From positions 1 to 10,292 of the forward strand of contig JAZNRO010000011.1 in the NCBI GenBank assembly GCA_045590715.1: a DNA stretch of 10,292 bases, in the 5' to 3' direction. Numbering within the stretch: the first letter of the stretch is position 1; each line of letters starts with the position of its first letter. This document shows, one piece after another, positions 1 through 7,387 of the stretch. The notes beneath the pieces are model-generated. The model was not told where the DNA came from. It did no database searches and worked only from the letters and a program-made list of their open reading frames with translations. The stretch is from RGIG5579 sp045590715. Its GTDB lineage: Bacteria; Bacillota; Clostridia; Oscillospirales; SIG627. The translations under genes and the position numbers were made by a program.

Positions 1-10
1 TTTTTTATTT

Positions 11-16
11 GGGAGG
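11..16 (+). promoter_or_regulatory. Ribosome binding site of mraZ
   Basis: GGGAGG lies eight bases before a GTG codon at 25-27. It fixes that GTG as the mraZ start, because no ATG in frame lies nearby and the family N-terminus (a short lead-in to GEY) begins right there. The first G's also belong to a TGGGA at 10-14, the unit bound by MraZ in other bacteria; see findings. Confidence 0.85.
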
Positions 17-24
17 TGTAGCCT

Positions 25-459
25 GTGAGTCGTTCTTTTAGCGGTGAATATAAGTGTTCGGCAGATGCCAAAGGCAGGCTGCTGGTTCCCGCAAAGCTTC
101 GTGAATTGTTCCCGGAAGGGGAGGCGGTATATCTTGTTCGTTCCCTGGACCGCTGTATCAGTATCTATACGGAAAGCCGCTGGAACAGTTTTGAAGAAAA
201 GATCGCATCTCTCCCGGAAACCGAGTCCCGTGCAGTACGCCGCTTCTTCTACGCTTCCATGCAGGACGTAGAGCCGGACGGTCAGGGCAGAATCCTTCTT
301 CCCGTGGGCCTTCGCGAATATGCAGGTATTACCAAGGCCTGTGTTGTTTTAGGCTGCGGTGATCATGCAGAGATTTGGGATGAAGAAAGCTACGCTTCTT
401 ACGTTTCTGAAATGCGCACCGAATCCGTAGAAGAGATTCTTAGAAGGAACGGTCTTTGA
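25..459 (+). CDS. mraZ: MraZ, transcriptional regulator of the dcw cluster
   Basis: This 144-residue protein has the usual MraZ length and first position in a dcw cluster. It shows the two tandem SpoVT/AbrB-like half-domains that define the family, each with the DxxGR signature: DAKGR at residues 14-18 followed by LLVPAKLRE, and DGQGR at 85-89 followed by ILLPVGLREYA. MraZ is known to form ring-shaped oligomers and to bind TGGG-type direct repeats in front of its own operon, acting as a repressor or activator depending on species. It is a cytoplasmic, nucleoid-associated protein. The start is GTG, supported by a GGGAGG site. The stop codon TGA overlaps the rsmH ATG by one base, which suggests translational coupling. 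The family call is firm; the direction of regulation here is unknown, since the promoter lies outside the window. Confidence 0.97.
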   Translation: MSRSFSGEYKCSADAKGRLLVPAKLRELFPEGEAVYLVRSLDRCISIYTESRWNSFEEKIASLPETESRAVRRFFYASMQDVEPDGQGRILLPVGLREYAGITKACVVLGCGDHAEIWDEESYASYVSEMRTESVEEILRRNGL

Positions 460-1394
460 TGATAAATTTCTCCCATAAGCCGGTTTTGTTTTACGAAACT
501 GTAGACGGACTTGATATTAAGCCTTCGGGCACTTACGTAGATTGCACGTTAGGCGGGGCGGGGCATTCCTCCTTGGTTCTCTCCCGCCTAACTACCGGTA
601 AACTCATTTGCTTTGACCAGGACGAAACCGCTATCGAAAATGCAAAAACCGTTCTGAAGCCTTATGAAGGAAAATTCACCCTTGTGCATCGGAATTTTGA
701 AGCGGTAGGAGAGGTTTTGGATGAGATCGCTCCGGAGGGAATCGACGGTGCTATGATCGACCTTGGCGTATCCTCCTATCAGCTGGATACTCCCGAACGA
801 GGCTTTTCCTATCACAACGATGCGCCTCTTGATATGAGAATGGATACTTCCTCCGCCCTTACCGCAAAGGAAGTGGTAAATACCTATTCTAAACGCGATC
901 TGTGTCGGATTTTGACCGATTACGGCGAAGAAAAAAGAGCCGGCGCCATTGCCACTGCCATTATCAAAGCAAGAGAAGAAAAAGAAATTGAAACGACGCT
1001 GGAACTGGCCGAGATCATCAAAAGCGCCTTTCCCCCGAAAGAACGCTTTGAAGGAAAGCATCCGGCCCGCCGCAGTTTCCAGGCCATTCGCATTGAGGTG
1101 AACAGGGAACTTGATATTATTCCCGGAACACTGGATCAGCTGATAAAAAGGCTGAAACCCGGCGGAAGACTTTGTGTGATCACTTTTCACTCTCTGGAAG
1201 ACAGAGTAGTGAAGGAAAGCTTTAAAAAATATACAAACGGCTGTACCTGCCCCAGAGATTTTCCCGTTTGTGTATGTGGGTTTAAACCCAGCATTGAAAA
1301 CGTTACCAGAAAACCCATCGTACCTTCTAAAACGGAGGAAGAGGAAAACCCCCGCAGCAGAAGTGCGAAACTGAGAATTATTGAGAAGATTTAA
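459..1394 (+). CDS. rsmH: RsmH, 16S rRNA (cytosine(1402)-N(4))-methyltransferase
   Basis: This protein of 311 residues matches the family's usual length. RsmH (formerly MraW) uses S-adenosylmethionine to methylate N4 of C1402 in the decoding centre of 16S rRNA. Visible family motifs are the N-terminal HKPVLFYE (residues 6-13), the SAM-binding loop DCTLGGAGH (28-36), the acidic FDQD at 52-55, DLGVSSYQLD (101-110) leading to GFSYHNDAPLDMRMD, HPARRSFQAIRIEVNREL (201-218) and TFHSLEDRVVK (242-252). A four-cysteine stretch at 262-273 (CTCP...CVC) is common in Bacillota members. The start chosen is ATG at 459, sharing one base with the mraZ stop. A TTG at 456 is in frame, and AAGGA at 444-448 is spaced acceptably for either. 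Its place between mraZ and ftsL is the standard one. It is not a wall enzyme, although it travels with the cluster. Confidence 0.97.
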   Translation: MINFSHKPVLFYETVDGLDIKPSGTYVDCTLGGAGHSSLVLSRLTTGKLICFDQDETAIENAKTVLKPYEGKFTLVHRNFEAVGEVLDEIAPEGIDGAMIDLGVSSYQLDTPERGFSYHNDAPLDMRMDTSSALTAKEVVNTYSKRDLCRILTDYGEEKRAGAIATAIIKAREEKEIETTLELAEIIKSAFPPKERFEGKHPARRSFQAIRIEVNRELDIIPGTLDQLIKRLKPGGRLCVITFHSLEDRVVKESFKKYTNGCTCPRDFPVCVCGFKPSIENVTRKPIVPSKTEEEENPRSRSAKLRIIEKI

Positions 1395-1408
1395 AACGGA
1401 GGAACGCT

Positions 1409-2059
1409 ATGGACACCATGTATCGGAATAAGTCCCGAGAAGCCGGCAAAGAACTTTCTTCTGCCAAAAAGAAGCAGAAAAAACATGCCAGCGACGGCTT
1501 TCAGGCAAAAGTCCGTCCCAGAGAGACCCATCCGGACGCGGTGGATTCCAAAAAGCGTATCTCCCGGAATTTGAATAAACTGAACCGTAGCCTTGTAGAG
1601 CATCCCAGCGCAAAAGCCAAAGAAGAGGGAATGGTAGCAAGCGAAGACCGTGGCGCAAAGGTTGTAACCCGCGTTTCCACCATTTCCACCCCCATCCCCG
1701 TGGCGCTGATCTTTTATCTTGCGGTATTTCTCGTTGTATTTATGTACTTCCTCTTCCTGGACGTTCAGGTAGAAGAGTATTCTCACTCCATTGACGTAAT
1801 GGAATCCCGCGTGGCGGAACTGAAAGAAGAAGCCACCCGTCTGGAACTTCAGATGGAGAGCAAATTCGATCTGGGTGAAGTAGAACGCATCGCCACCCAG
1901 GAATACGGTATGGTAGTATCCTCCTCTCTTTCCAAAAAGTACGTTTCCGTCGCCACCGGCGAGGACGTTTGGGAGGAAACCGAGCAGGAGAAAGAGCCCG
2001 GTTTTGTGGAGAAATTCATCTCCGGTTTGAAGCTTGTTTTCGGCGATAACAAGGAATAA
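1409..2059 (+). CDS. ftsL: FtsL-type bitopic septum protein with a long basic cytoplasmic tail
   Basis: This 216-residue protein has a single membrane segment at about residues 95-117, preceded by a lysine- and arginine-rich cytoplasmic part of about 94 residues. A heptad-like helix follows (about 121-150, Val/Met/Leu spaced with Glu and Lys). After it comes DLGEVERIATQEYGM (154-168), which resembles the conserved end of the FtsL periplasmic domain, where a short helix ends in GM. FtsL pairs with DivIC/FtsB and with the class B PBP and FtsW at the division site. The position between rsmH and the PBP is the usual ftsL slot. Bacillota FtsL proteins are often near 120 residues, so the excess lies in the tail before the membrane and in an acidic C-terminus (about 183-216). 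The start ATG has GGAGG at 1398-1402. Sequence similarity in this family is weak, so the name rests on topology, motif and neighbours. A DivIC-like identity is the alternative. Confidence 0.82.
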   Translation: MDTMYRNKSREAGKELSSAKKKQKKHASDGFQAKVRPRETHPDAVDSKKRISRNLNKLNRSLVEHPSAKAKEEGMVASEDRGAKVVTRVSTISTPIPVALIFYLAVFLVVFMYFLFLDVQVEEYSHSIDVMESRVAELKEEATRLELQMESKFDLGEVERIATQEYGMVVSSSLSKKYVSVATGEDVWEETEQEKEPGFVEKFISGLKLVFGDNKE

Positions 2060-2109
2060 GAAAAACGTTTGCTGAATAAGTATACAAAAAGAGGTGTATG
2101 GTCAATTTT

Positions 2110-2136
2110 GAGTAAAGGAATTCCTTTACTCTTTTT
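2110..2136 (+). terminator. Probable intrinsic terminator between ftsL and the PBP gene
   Basis: A perfect inverted repeat spans 2110-2131: the left arm GAGTAAAGG and right arm CCTTTACTC enclose AATT. Five T's follow at 2132-2136. This is the layout of a rho-independent terminator read on the + strand. There is no matching T-tract on the other strand. The nine-pair stem is not GC-rich (four G/C pairs), so it may be partial. It would separate mraZ-rsmH-ftsL from the downstream wall genes. Confidence 0.7.
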
Positions 2137-2162
2137 GACAATTTAGACATAAGTGATTTGAT
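2135..2162 (+). promoter_or_regulatory. Candidate sigma-A-type promoter for the PBP-murE-murG unit
   Basis: A perfect -35 hexamer TTGACA lies at 2135-2140, overlapping the T-tract of the terminator. Sixteen bases later comes TTTGAT (2157-2162), a four-of-six match to the -10 box, preceded by TG at 2154-2155 in the extended -10 position. Transcription would start near 2169, just before the ribosome binding site. The -10 box lacks the important second-position A, so the assignment is tentative. Confidence 0.42.
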
Positions 2163-2176
2163 AGAATCGTATCCCG

Positions 2177-2182
2177 AAGGAG
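2177..2182 (+). promoter_or_regulatory. Ribosome binding site that sets the PBP start
   Basis: AAGGAG is followed by five bases and ATG at 2188. This favours ATG 2188 over the in-frame TTG at 2158, which has no ribosome binding site and would lie inside the candidate -10 box. Confidence 0.85.
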
Positions 2183-2187
2183 TAAAA

Positions 2188-4530
2188 ATGCTGGAGAATT
2201 TGCAAACAGGACGCTTAAAACTGAATAGAAATTGCAACTGGATCTTCTTTGCTTTTATCGTCTTTGCCCTGGTTCTTTTCGGCAGACTTTTTTACCTTCA
2301 GATCTCTAGCTTTGACCGCTACCAGTCTGATACCGTAAATCAGTATACCAAGGAAACGGTTATTGAGGCAAAGCGCGGCACCATCTACGACCGCAATATG
2401 AAGGTTTTGGCTATCAGCACTCCGGTAGAGAGAGTATTTATCTCTCCCAATACCATCCCGGATATGACGGTATCCGGATACGTAGAATCCATCGTAGAAA
2501 AGATCCGCGATCCCGAAGAGCAAAAAGAGGAGAGGACCCATCTGCTTTCTCTTTTTGAAAATCCCGGCCTTACGGTAAAAGAAGATATTGCAAACTTTCT
2601 TTCCGCCAGTCTTGGGGTTTCCAAGGAAATGATCCTGGAAAAAGCCGCCAAGGAAAAGAGAGCGGATGAAACCATTAAAAAACAGGTAGAACTGGAACTG
2701 ACAAGCGAAATCAAAAAAGTAGTTGCCGATAAGCACTACGGCGCCTTTATCCATTTTGCCGAGCAGTCCAAACGCTATTACCCTTACGCATCACTTGCCA
2801 GCCACGTGATCGGCTTTACCGGAACAGACGGCTACGGCCTTTCCGGTGTAGAAGCTTATTACAACACCCTTTTATCCGGTGAAAACGGTAAGATCATTTC
2901 CGCTAAAGACGGTCTCGGCAACGATATGAGCACCAAGTACGAAAGCTATATCGACGCCGTTGACGGCTCGGATATTATGCTGACTATCGACTGGACCTGC
3001 CAGAGCATTCTGGAAAAGTACCTGGAAGAAGCGCATCAGGACTCCCAGGCCAGAAACCGAGTTTGCGGAATCATTATGGATGTCAATACCGGTGAAATTT
3101 TAGGTATGGCAACCAAGCCCGACTTTAACTTAAACGATCCCTATACTCTGGATACCATTTCCCAAGCGCTTGCGGATGCCTTTGAAGGCACGGAAGAAGA
3201 GAAGACCAAGTACAAAGTAGATCTTCTCAATGAACTTTGGAAAAATAAGAGTGTAACCGAGCTTTACGAGCCCGGCTCCACCTTCAAGATCATTACCTCT
3301 GCGATGGTAATGGAGGAAAATCTCGTAACTGCAACGGAAAACTTCCATTGCACCGGTTACATCAGAATTCCCGGACTTAGCCAGCCCATTCACTGCCACA
3401 AGAGATCCGGCCACGGAAATCTGACCTTTGAAGGCGCTCTGGGCTTTTCCTGCAACCCCTTCTTCGTAGTGATGAGCCAGCGTCTTGGAAAAGACCTGTT
3501 TTATAAGTACTACAAAGCCTTTGGTTATAACGAAACCACCGAGGTGGATATCTACGGTGAAGCAAAGAACCTGTTCTTTAACCTGGATTCCTATTCCAGT
3601 GTGGACGCCGCTTGCGCCGCCTTCGGTCAGAACTTTAAAGTAACCCCCATTTCTCACCTTCGTGCCATTTGCGCCGTAGCCAACGGCGGAAACCTGGTTA
3701 CCCCTCACGTATTAAAGGCAAGTCTGGACGAAGAGGGTAATATCGTAGAAAACTTCTCCACCGAGGTAAAACGCCAGGTGGTATCCAAAGAAAACTGCCA
3801 GGTCCTCTGGGACTATCTCTACCGAAGCGTAGAAGATGAAGGCGGTAACCGAAATGCAAAAGTTCCCGGCTATAAAGTAGCGGCTAAAACCGGTACTTCC
3901 ACCAAGACCGAGAAGAGCCAGGGCGAAGAAAAGTTCTACGTGGCATCCTGCGTTGCATTTGCGCCTGCTGATCAGCCGGAAATTGCCGTTGTTGTTATCG
4001 TAGACGAACCGGTAGGAAACTATTACGGCTCTCTGGTCTCTGCTCCTTACGTTGCAAAGATCATGCAAGAGGTCCTGCCTTATCTTGGCGTAGAACCGGA
4101 GTATTCCGAAGAAGATCTATCTGCCCTTGGCAGTGTTATTGCAGATTATCAGGGCAAGAGCCTGACTTCTGCATCCAATTCTCTCCAGTCCCTTTCTCTT
4201 ACCGTTGAGGTAGTAGGAAACGGAAGCCACGTGGTAGCCCAGTCACCCATTGCCGGCACTACCCTTACCAAGGGATCTAAAGTGATCCTTTATACCGAGG
4301 AAGGACTAAACAATCCTACCGTTTCGGTACCTAACGTGGTAGGCCTTTCCGCCGCCGCCGCAAACAGAGCCATTCTCAATGCGGGACTGAATATTGAAAT
4401 TGCTACCGGTACGATGGAAAGCGTTTCCGGCGCCCTTGCCAGCAAGCAGAGCATCCCGGCAGGGGAAATGGTTCTTCCTGGAACCGTTATCACAGTAGAC
4501 TTCCGTCATTACAGCGGAGCAACAGACTAA
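2188..4530 (+). CDS. ftsI: Class B penicillin-binding protein with two C-terminal PASTA domains (FtsI/PbpB/SpoVD family)
   Basis: This 780-residue protein is a D,D-transpeptidase that crosslinks new septal peptidoglycan outside the membrane, paired with FtsW. It has one N-terminal membrane anchor (about 18-38) and a dimerisation/pedestal domain that opens with RGTIYDRN (63-70). A charged helical part lies at about 100-185. The transpeptidase domain has all three active-site motifs: STFK (364-367, acyl-serine 364), SCN (421-423) and KTGT (567-570). Two PASTA-like repeats follow, at about 647-705 and 714-772. The second is clear (VPNVVGLS start), while the first begins with a degenerate VIADYQGKS. 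It stands alone between ftsL and murE, where Bacillus subtilis has both pbpB and spoVD. The exact subfamily, vegetative division or spore cortex, cannot be decided from the sequence; two PASTA repeats and the ftsL neighbour favour division. The frame continues upstream to TTG 2158, but the ribosome binding site supports ATG 2188. Confidence 0.95.
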   Translation: MLENLQTGRLKLNRNCNWIFFAFIVFALVLFGRLFYLQISSFDRYQSDTVNQYTKETVIEAKRGTIYDRNMKVLAISTPVERVFISPNTIPDMTVSGYVESIVEKIRDPEEQKEERTHLLSLFENPGLTVKEDIANFLSASLGVSKEMILEKAAKEKRADETIKKQVELELTSEIKKVVADKHYGAFIHFAEQSKRYYPYASLASHVIGFTGTDGYGLSGVEAYYNTLLSGENGKIISAKDGLGNDMSTKYESYIDAVDGSDIMLTIDWTCQSILEKYLEEAHQDSQARNRVCGIIMDVNTGEILGMATKPDFNLNDPYTLDTISQALADAFEGTEEEKTKYKVDLLNELWKNKSVTELYEPGSTFKIITSAMVMEENLVTATENFHCTGYIRIPGLSQPIHCHKRSGHGNLTFEGALGFSCNPFFVVMSQRLGKDLFYKYYKAFGYNETTEVDIYGEAKNLFFNLDSYSSVDAACAAFGQNFKVTPISHLRAICAVANGGNLVTPHVLKASLDEEGNIVENFSTEVKRQVVSKENCQVLWDYLYRSVEDEGGNRNAKVPGYKVAAKTGTSTKTEKSQGEEKFYVASCVAFAPADQPEIAVVVIVDEPVGNYYGSLVSAPYVAKIMQEVLPYLGVEPEYSEEDLSALGSVIADYQGKSLTSASNSLQSLSLTVEVVGNGSHVVAQSPIAGTTLTKGSKVILYTEEGLNNPTVSVPNVVGLSAAAANRAILNAGLNIEIATGTMESVSGALASKQSIPAGEMVLPGTVITVDFRHYSGATD

Positions 4531-4550
4531 TTTTTTCTAGGAGGTATGAT

Positions 4551-6017
4551 ATGAAGCTTCAAACATTGCTTTCTGACATCCCGGTAAAAGCCTGGGGGGC
4601 AGATCCGGAACTTGATATTCAGTTCGTATCCTCCGACAGTAGAAAAATCGAAAAGAATTCCGCTTTCGTCTGTCTGAAAGGCTTAAGCGTAGACGGCAGT
4701 GCCTGGATCCCTTCCGCCGCAGAAAAAGGCGCAGTTCTAGCTATCTGCCAGGAAAAACCGGAGTATGATATTCCTTATATCCTGGTAGAGGATACCCGAG
4801 AAGTCCTTCCCAGAATCCTTTCTAACTTCTATTCCCACCCCGAAAGAAGTTTTAAGAGAATTATCGGTATTACCGGTACCAACGGAAAGACCACAACCTC
4901 CTTTATGATGAAGGCTATCTTCGATAAGGCAGGCTGTAAGACGGGTCTGATCGGCACCACCAAATACCTGGTTTTGGATGAAGAATTTAAGGTAGATTCT
5001 TCTGCCGCCTTTCTCACTACGCCCGATCCGGAACTTTTATTCCGCTTGTTTGCCGCAATGCGGGATAAAGGGGTTGATACGGTGATTATGGAAGCTTCCA
5101 GTCATGCCCTGGCGCTGAAAAAGCTGACCGGCGTTCCTTTTACCTTGGGTGTGTTTACCAATCTCACCCAGGATCATATTGATTTCCATAAAACCATGGA
5201 CGAGTACCTGGAGGCGAAAAAAGGACTTTTCCGCGTAGCAAAGAAAGCCATTTTGAACCTGGATGACCCGGCTTTCTCCAAACTTACCGATGGAATTTCA
5301 GCCCCTATCGTTACGTATTCCGCAAAAGAAAATGCTACTTACCGCTGTGAGAACGTTTTATCTCACGATGACCGCGGAATTCAGTACGTATGCAAAGAAG
5401 AGGGAAGTGAAGCGGTAGTAAAAACGCCCATCCCCGGCTTCTTTACCGTTTATAATTCCCTGGCCGCCATTTCCGCCGCCAGAGTTGAGGGAATCGCTTG
5501 GGAGGATATTTTATCCGCTCTTTCTAACCTTTCCGGTGTAAAGGGTAGAATTGAACGTATTCCCACCGACACTCCCTATTCCGTATTTATTGATTTTGCT
5601 CATACTCCCGATGCCTTGGAAAATATTCTTTCCACCCTTCGCAGTTTTACCAAGGGAAGACTTATTACCCTCTTTGGATGCGGCGGTGACCGAGATAAAA
5701 CAAAGCGTCCCATTATGGGAAGAATCGCTTCTGAAATGAGTGATTTTGTGATTGTTACCTCGGATAACTGTCGAAGCGAAAAGAAGGAAGATATTATTTC
5801 AGATATCGTAAAGGGGATTCCCGCTTCCTTTTCCGATTTTGTAGCCATTACCGATCGGACCGAAGCGATTTACTACGCTCTTGACAATGCAAAAGAGGGC
5901 GACGTGATTCTTCTTGCCGGCAAAGGCCATGAAGAATATGAAATCGATCAAACAGGAAAACACGACTATTCAGAGAAGAAAATCGTTCTTGAATATATCG
6001 GAGAAAAAAAGATATGA
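4551..6017 (+). CDS. murE: MurE, UDP-MurNAc-tripeptide synthetase, probably meso-diaminopimelate-adding
   Basis: This 488-residue cytoplasmic ligase adds the third stem-peptide residue to UDP-MurNAc-L-Ala-D-Glu using ATP. The N-terminal substrate domain carries SSDSR (27-31). The ATPase P-loop is TGTNGKTTT (108-116). EASSHAL (181-187) and NLTQDHIDFH (204-213) follow, and AKKGLF (222-227) probably contains the carbamylated lysine at 223. The C-terminal ligase domain has GGDRDKTKRP (378-387), the specificity loop SDNCR (404-408) and GKGHEEY (457-463). Diaminopimelate-adding enzymes usually read DNPR in this loop, and lysine-adding ones typically lack the arginine. Retained Arg408 and Glu461 therefore suggest diaminopimelate, despite the Pro-to-Cys change. 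The start ATG has TAGGAGG at 4538-4544. It follows the PBP gene by 20 bases and overlaps murF by four, so it is within one operon. Confidence 0.96.
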   Translation: MKLQTLLSDIPVKAWGADPELDIQFVSSDSRKIEKNSAFVCLKGLSVDGSAWIPSAAEKGAVLAICQEKPEYDIPYILVEDTREVLPRILSNFYSHPERSFKRIIGITGTNGKTTTSFMMKAIFDKAGCKTGLIGTTKYLVLDEEFKVDSSAAFLTTPDPELLFRLFAAMRDKGVDTVIMEASSHALALKKLTGVPFTLGVFTNLTQDHIDFHKTMDEYLEAKKGLFRVAKKAILNLDDPAFSKLTDGISAPIVTYSAKENATYRCENVLSHDDRGIQYVCKEEGSEAVVKTPIPGFFTVYNSLAAISAARVEGIAWEDILSALSNLSGVKGRIERIPTDTPYSVFIDFAHTPDALENILSTLRSFTKGRLITLFGCGGDRDKTKRPIMGRIASEMSDFVIVTSDNCRSEKKEDIISDIVKGIPASFSDFVAITDRTEAIYYALDNAKEGDVILLAGKGHEEYEIDQTGKHDYSEKKIVLEYIGEKKI

Positions 6018-7381
6018 TGACATTAACACTTTCTGAAATTGCGCTTGCCGTAGGTGGCGAGGTTTTCGGCAACAGTGAAAAGATCGTTTGCGGTATTTCT
6101 ACCGATTCCAGAAAAATTTCCCCGGAAGAAGTGTTTGTTGCTCTGCGCGGCGAACGGTTCGACGGTCACGACTTTATTTCCGGTCTTTGGGGCAAGTGTG
6201 CCGCTGTGATTACCGAGGAGCCCGCTCCCGGTTTTGACGGTGTTTTGGTACCCGATACCTTGAAGGCGCTGGGCGCACTTTCTGCCTATTGGAAGAGAAA
6301 AGTATCTCCCAAATTTACCGTTGGTATTACCGGATCCGTTGGTAAAACAACCTCTAAAGATATGATCGCTTCGGTACTGAAGGAGAAATATAAGACCCAT
6401 CTGACCGAAGGCAATTTCAATAACCATATCGGCGTTCCCGTAACCCTCATTCGCATTGAAAAGGGAACGGAAGCGGTGGTTTGCGAAATGGGTATGAATG
6501 CAAAAGGGGAGATCGAGTACTTAACCGGTCTTGTACGCCCCAATCTTGCCGTCATTACCAATATCGGCACCTCTCACATTGAAAATCTAGGCTCCCGTGA
6601 AGGTATTCTGGAAGCAAAACTGGAGATCCTTTCCGGTATGGAAAAGGGAAGTACCCTTATTTTAGACGGTGATGAGCCCTTGTTCCGCACGGAAAAGATC
6701 CAGAAGATCCTCTCGGATTATAAGGTGGTTTACGTTGGCTTTGATGCCGGCTGCGACGTTTATCCCATGGATATTTATAAAGGAGCAGATTATCTGTCCT
6801 TTGATGTGATTTCCGAAAAAGAGGATTTTCGCGTAAAGGTGCCCGCTATCGGCGATCACTTTATTAAAAACAGTCTTTTTGCCGCAAGCGTCGGTCTTTG
6901 CTGCGGTCTTGACAGTTCTGCTATCCAGGCCGGAATACTTGGCTATTCTCCCTCCGGTCTTCGTCAGAAGATCTATGAGAAGGACGGCGTTCGCGTCATT
7001 GCCGACTGCTATAATGCTTCTCCCGAATCCATGGACGCTTCTCTGAAGGTGCTGGGCGAAAGCAAAGGCAGAAAGATCGCCGTGCTTGGCGATATGCTGG
7101 AATTGGGTGACCTTGCCCAGACGGCCCATAAAAAGGTTGGCGAAACCGCAAAGGCTGTTGGTACTGACCTTCTCTTTACTTACGGAAAAGTCAGCTACCA
7201 TATTATGCTTGGCGCACTGGAAAGCGGAATGGAAAAAGAAAACGCATTCAATTCCATTGACGCCCAGGGCCTTGCCAAAATGCTAAAAGAAACTTTAAAA
7301 CCCGGCGACACCGTGCTCTTTAAAGCCAGTCGCAAAATGAAATTGGAAGAAATTATTGCCCTTAGCGGCTTATCGGAATAG
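6014..7381 (+). CDS. murF: MurF, UDP-MurNAc-tripeptide-D-Ala-D-Ala ligase
   Basis: This 455-residue enzyme catalyses the last cytoplasmic step of the stem peptide: ATP-driven addition of D-alanyl-D-alanine to UDP-MurNAc-tripeptide. Motifs in order are STDSRK (29-34) in the substrate domain and the P-loop GITGSVGKTTS (104-114), whose GSxGKTT form distinguishes MurF from MurE. GNFNNHIGVP (133-142), EMGMNAKGEI (158-167), TNIGTSHIENLGS (182-194), DCYNASPESM (331-340), VLGDMLELG (357-365) and KASRKMKLEEI (437-447) follow. All are standard, and the length is normal. The start ATG overlaps the murE stop in an ATGA arrangement. The only upstream site is a weak GGAGA at 6000-6004, so translation probably depends on coupling with murE. 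A second ATG follows at 6017. Confidence 0.97.
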   Translation: MMTLTLSEIALAVGGEVFGNSEKIVCGISTDSRKISPEEVFVALRGERFDGHDFISGLWGKCAAVITEEPAPGFDGVLVPDTLKALGALSAYWKRKVSPKFTVGITGSVGKTTSKDMIASVLKEKYKTHLTEGNFNNHIGVPVTLIRIEKGTEAVVCEMGMNAKGEIEYLTGLVRPNLAVITNIGTSHIENLGSREGILEAKLEILSGMEKGSTLILDGDEPLFRTEKIQKILSDYKVVYVGFDAGCDVYPMDIYKGADYLSFDVISEKEDFRVKVPAIGDHFIKNSLFAASVGLCCGLDSSAIQAGILGYSPSGLRQKIYEKDGVRVIADCYNASPESMDASLKVLGESKGRKIAVLGDMLELGDLAQTAHKKVGETAKAVGTDLLFTYGKVSYHIMLGALESGMEKENAFNSIDAQGLAKMLKETLKPGDTVLFKASRKMKLEEIIALSGLSE

Positions 7382-7387
7382 GAAAAT

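Noticed and set aside
588..1190. Open frame of 200 codons on the minus strand opposite rsmH
   Set aside because: It lies wholly within rsmH, whose motifs span the same region. The minus-strand product is low in recognisable motifs and has no ribosome binding site that I can see. It is a shadow of the coding bias, as are similar frames at 2215-2754, 3130-3708, 6662-7201 and 7195-7806.
1242..1277. Four-cysteine stretch in RsmH as a new metal site
   Set aside because: The CxCP...CxCG pattern is a usual feature of RsmH in Bacillota, so it is not new here.
2081..2086. TATACA as a -10 box for a promoter upstream of the terminator
   Set aside because: The hexamer is good, but no acceptable -35 box lies 16-18 bases before it, and no sporulation-sigma -35 pattern fits either.
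4348..4360. Short CCG repeat in the PBP gene
   Set aside because: It encodes a brief Ser-Ala-Ala-Ala-Ala stretch in the helix of the second PASTA repeat and is too short to count as a meaningful repeat.
4531..4537. T-run after the PBP stop as a terminator
   Set aside because: No stable inverted repeat precedes it, and a strong ribosome binding site for murE follows within a few bases.
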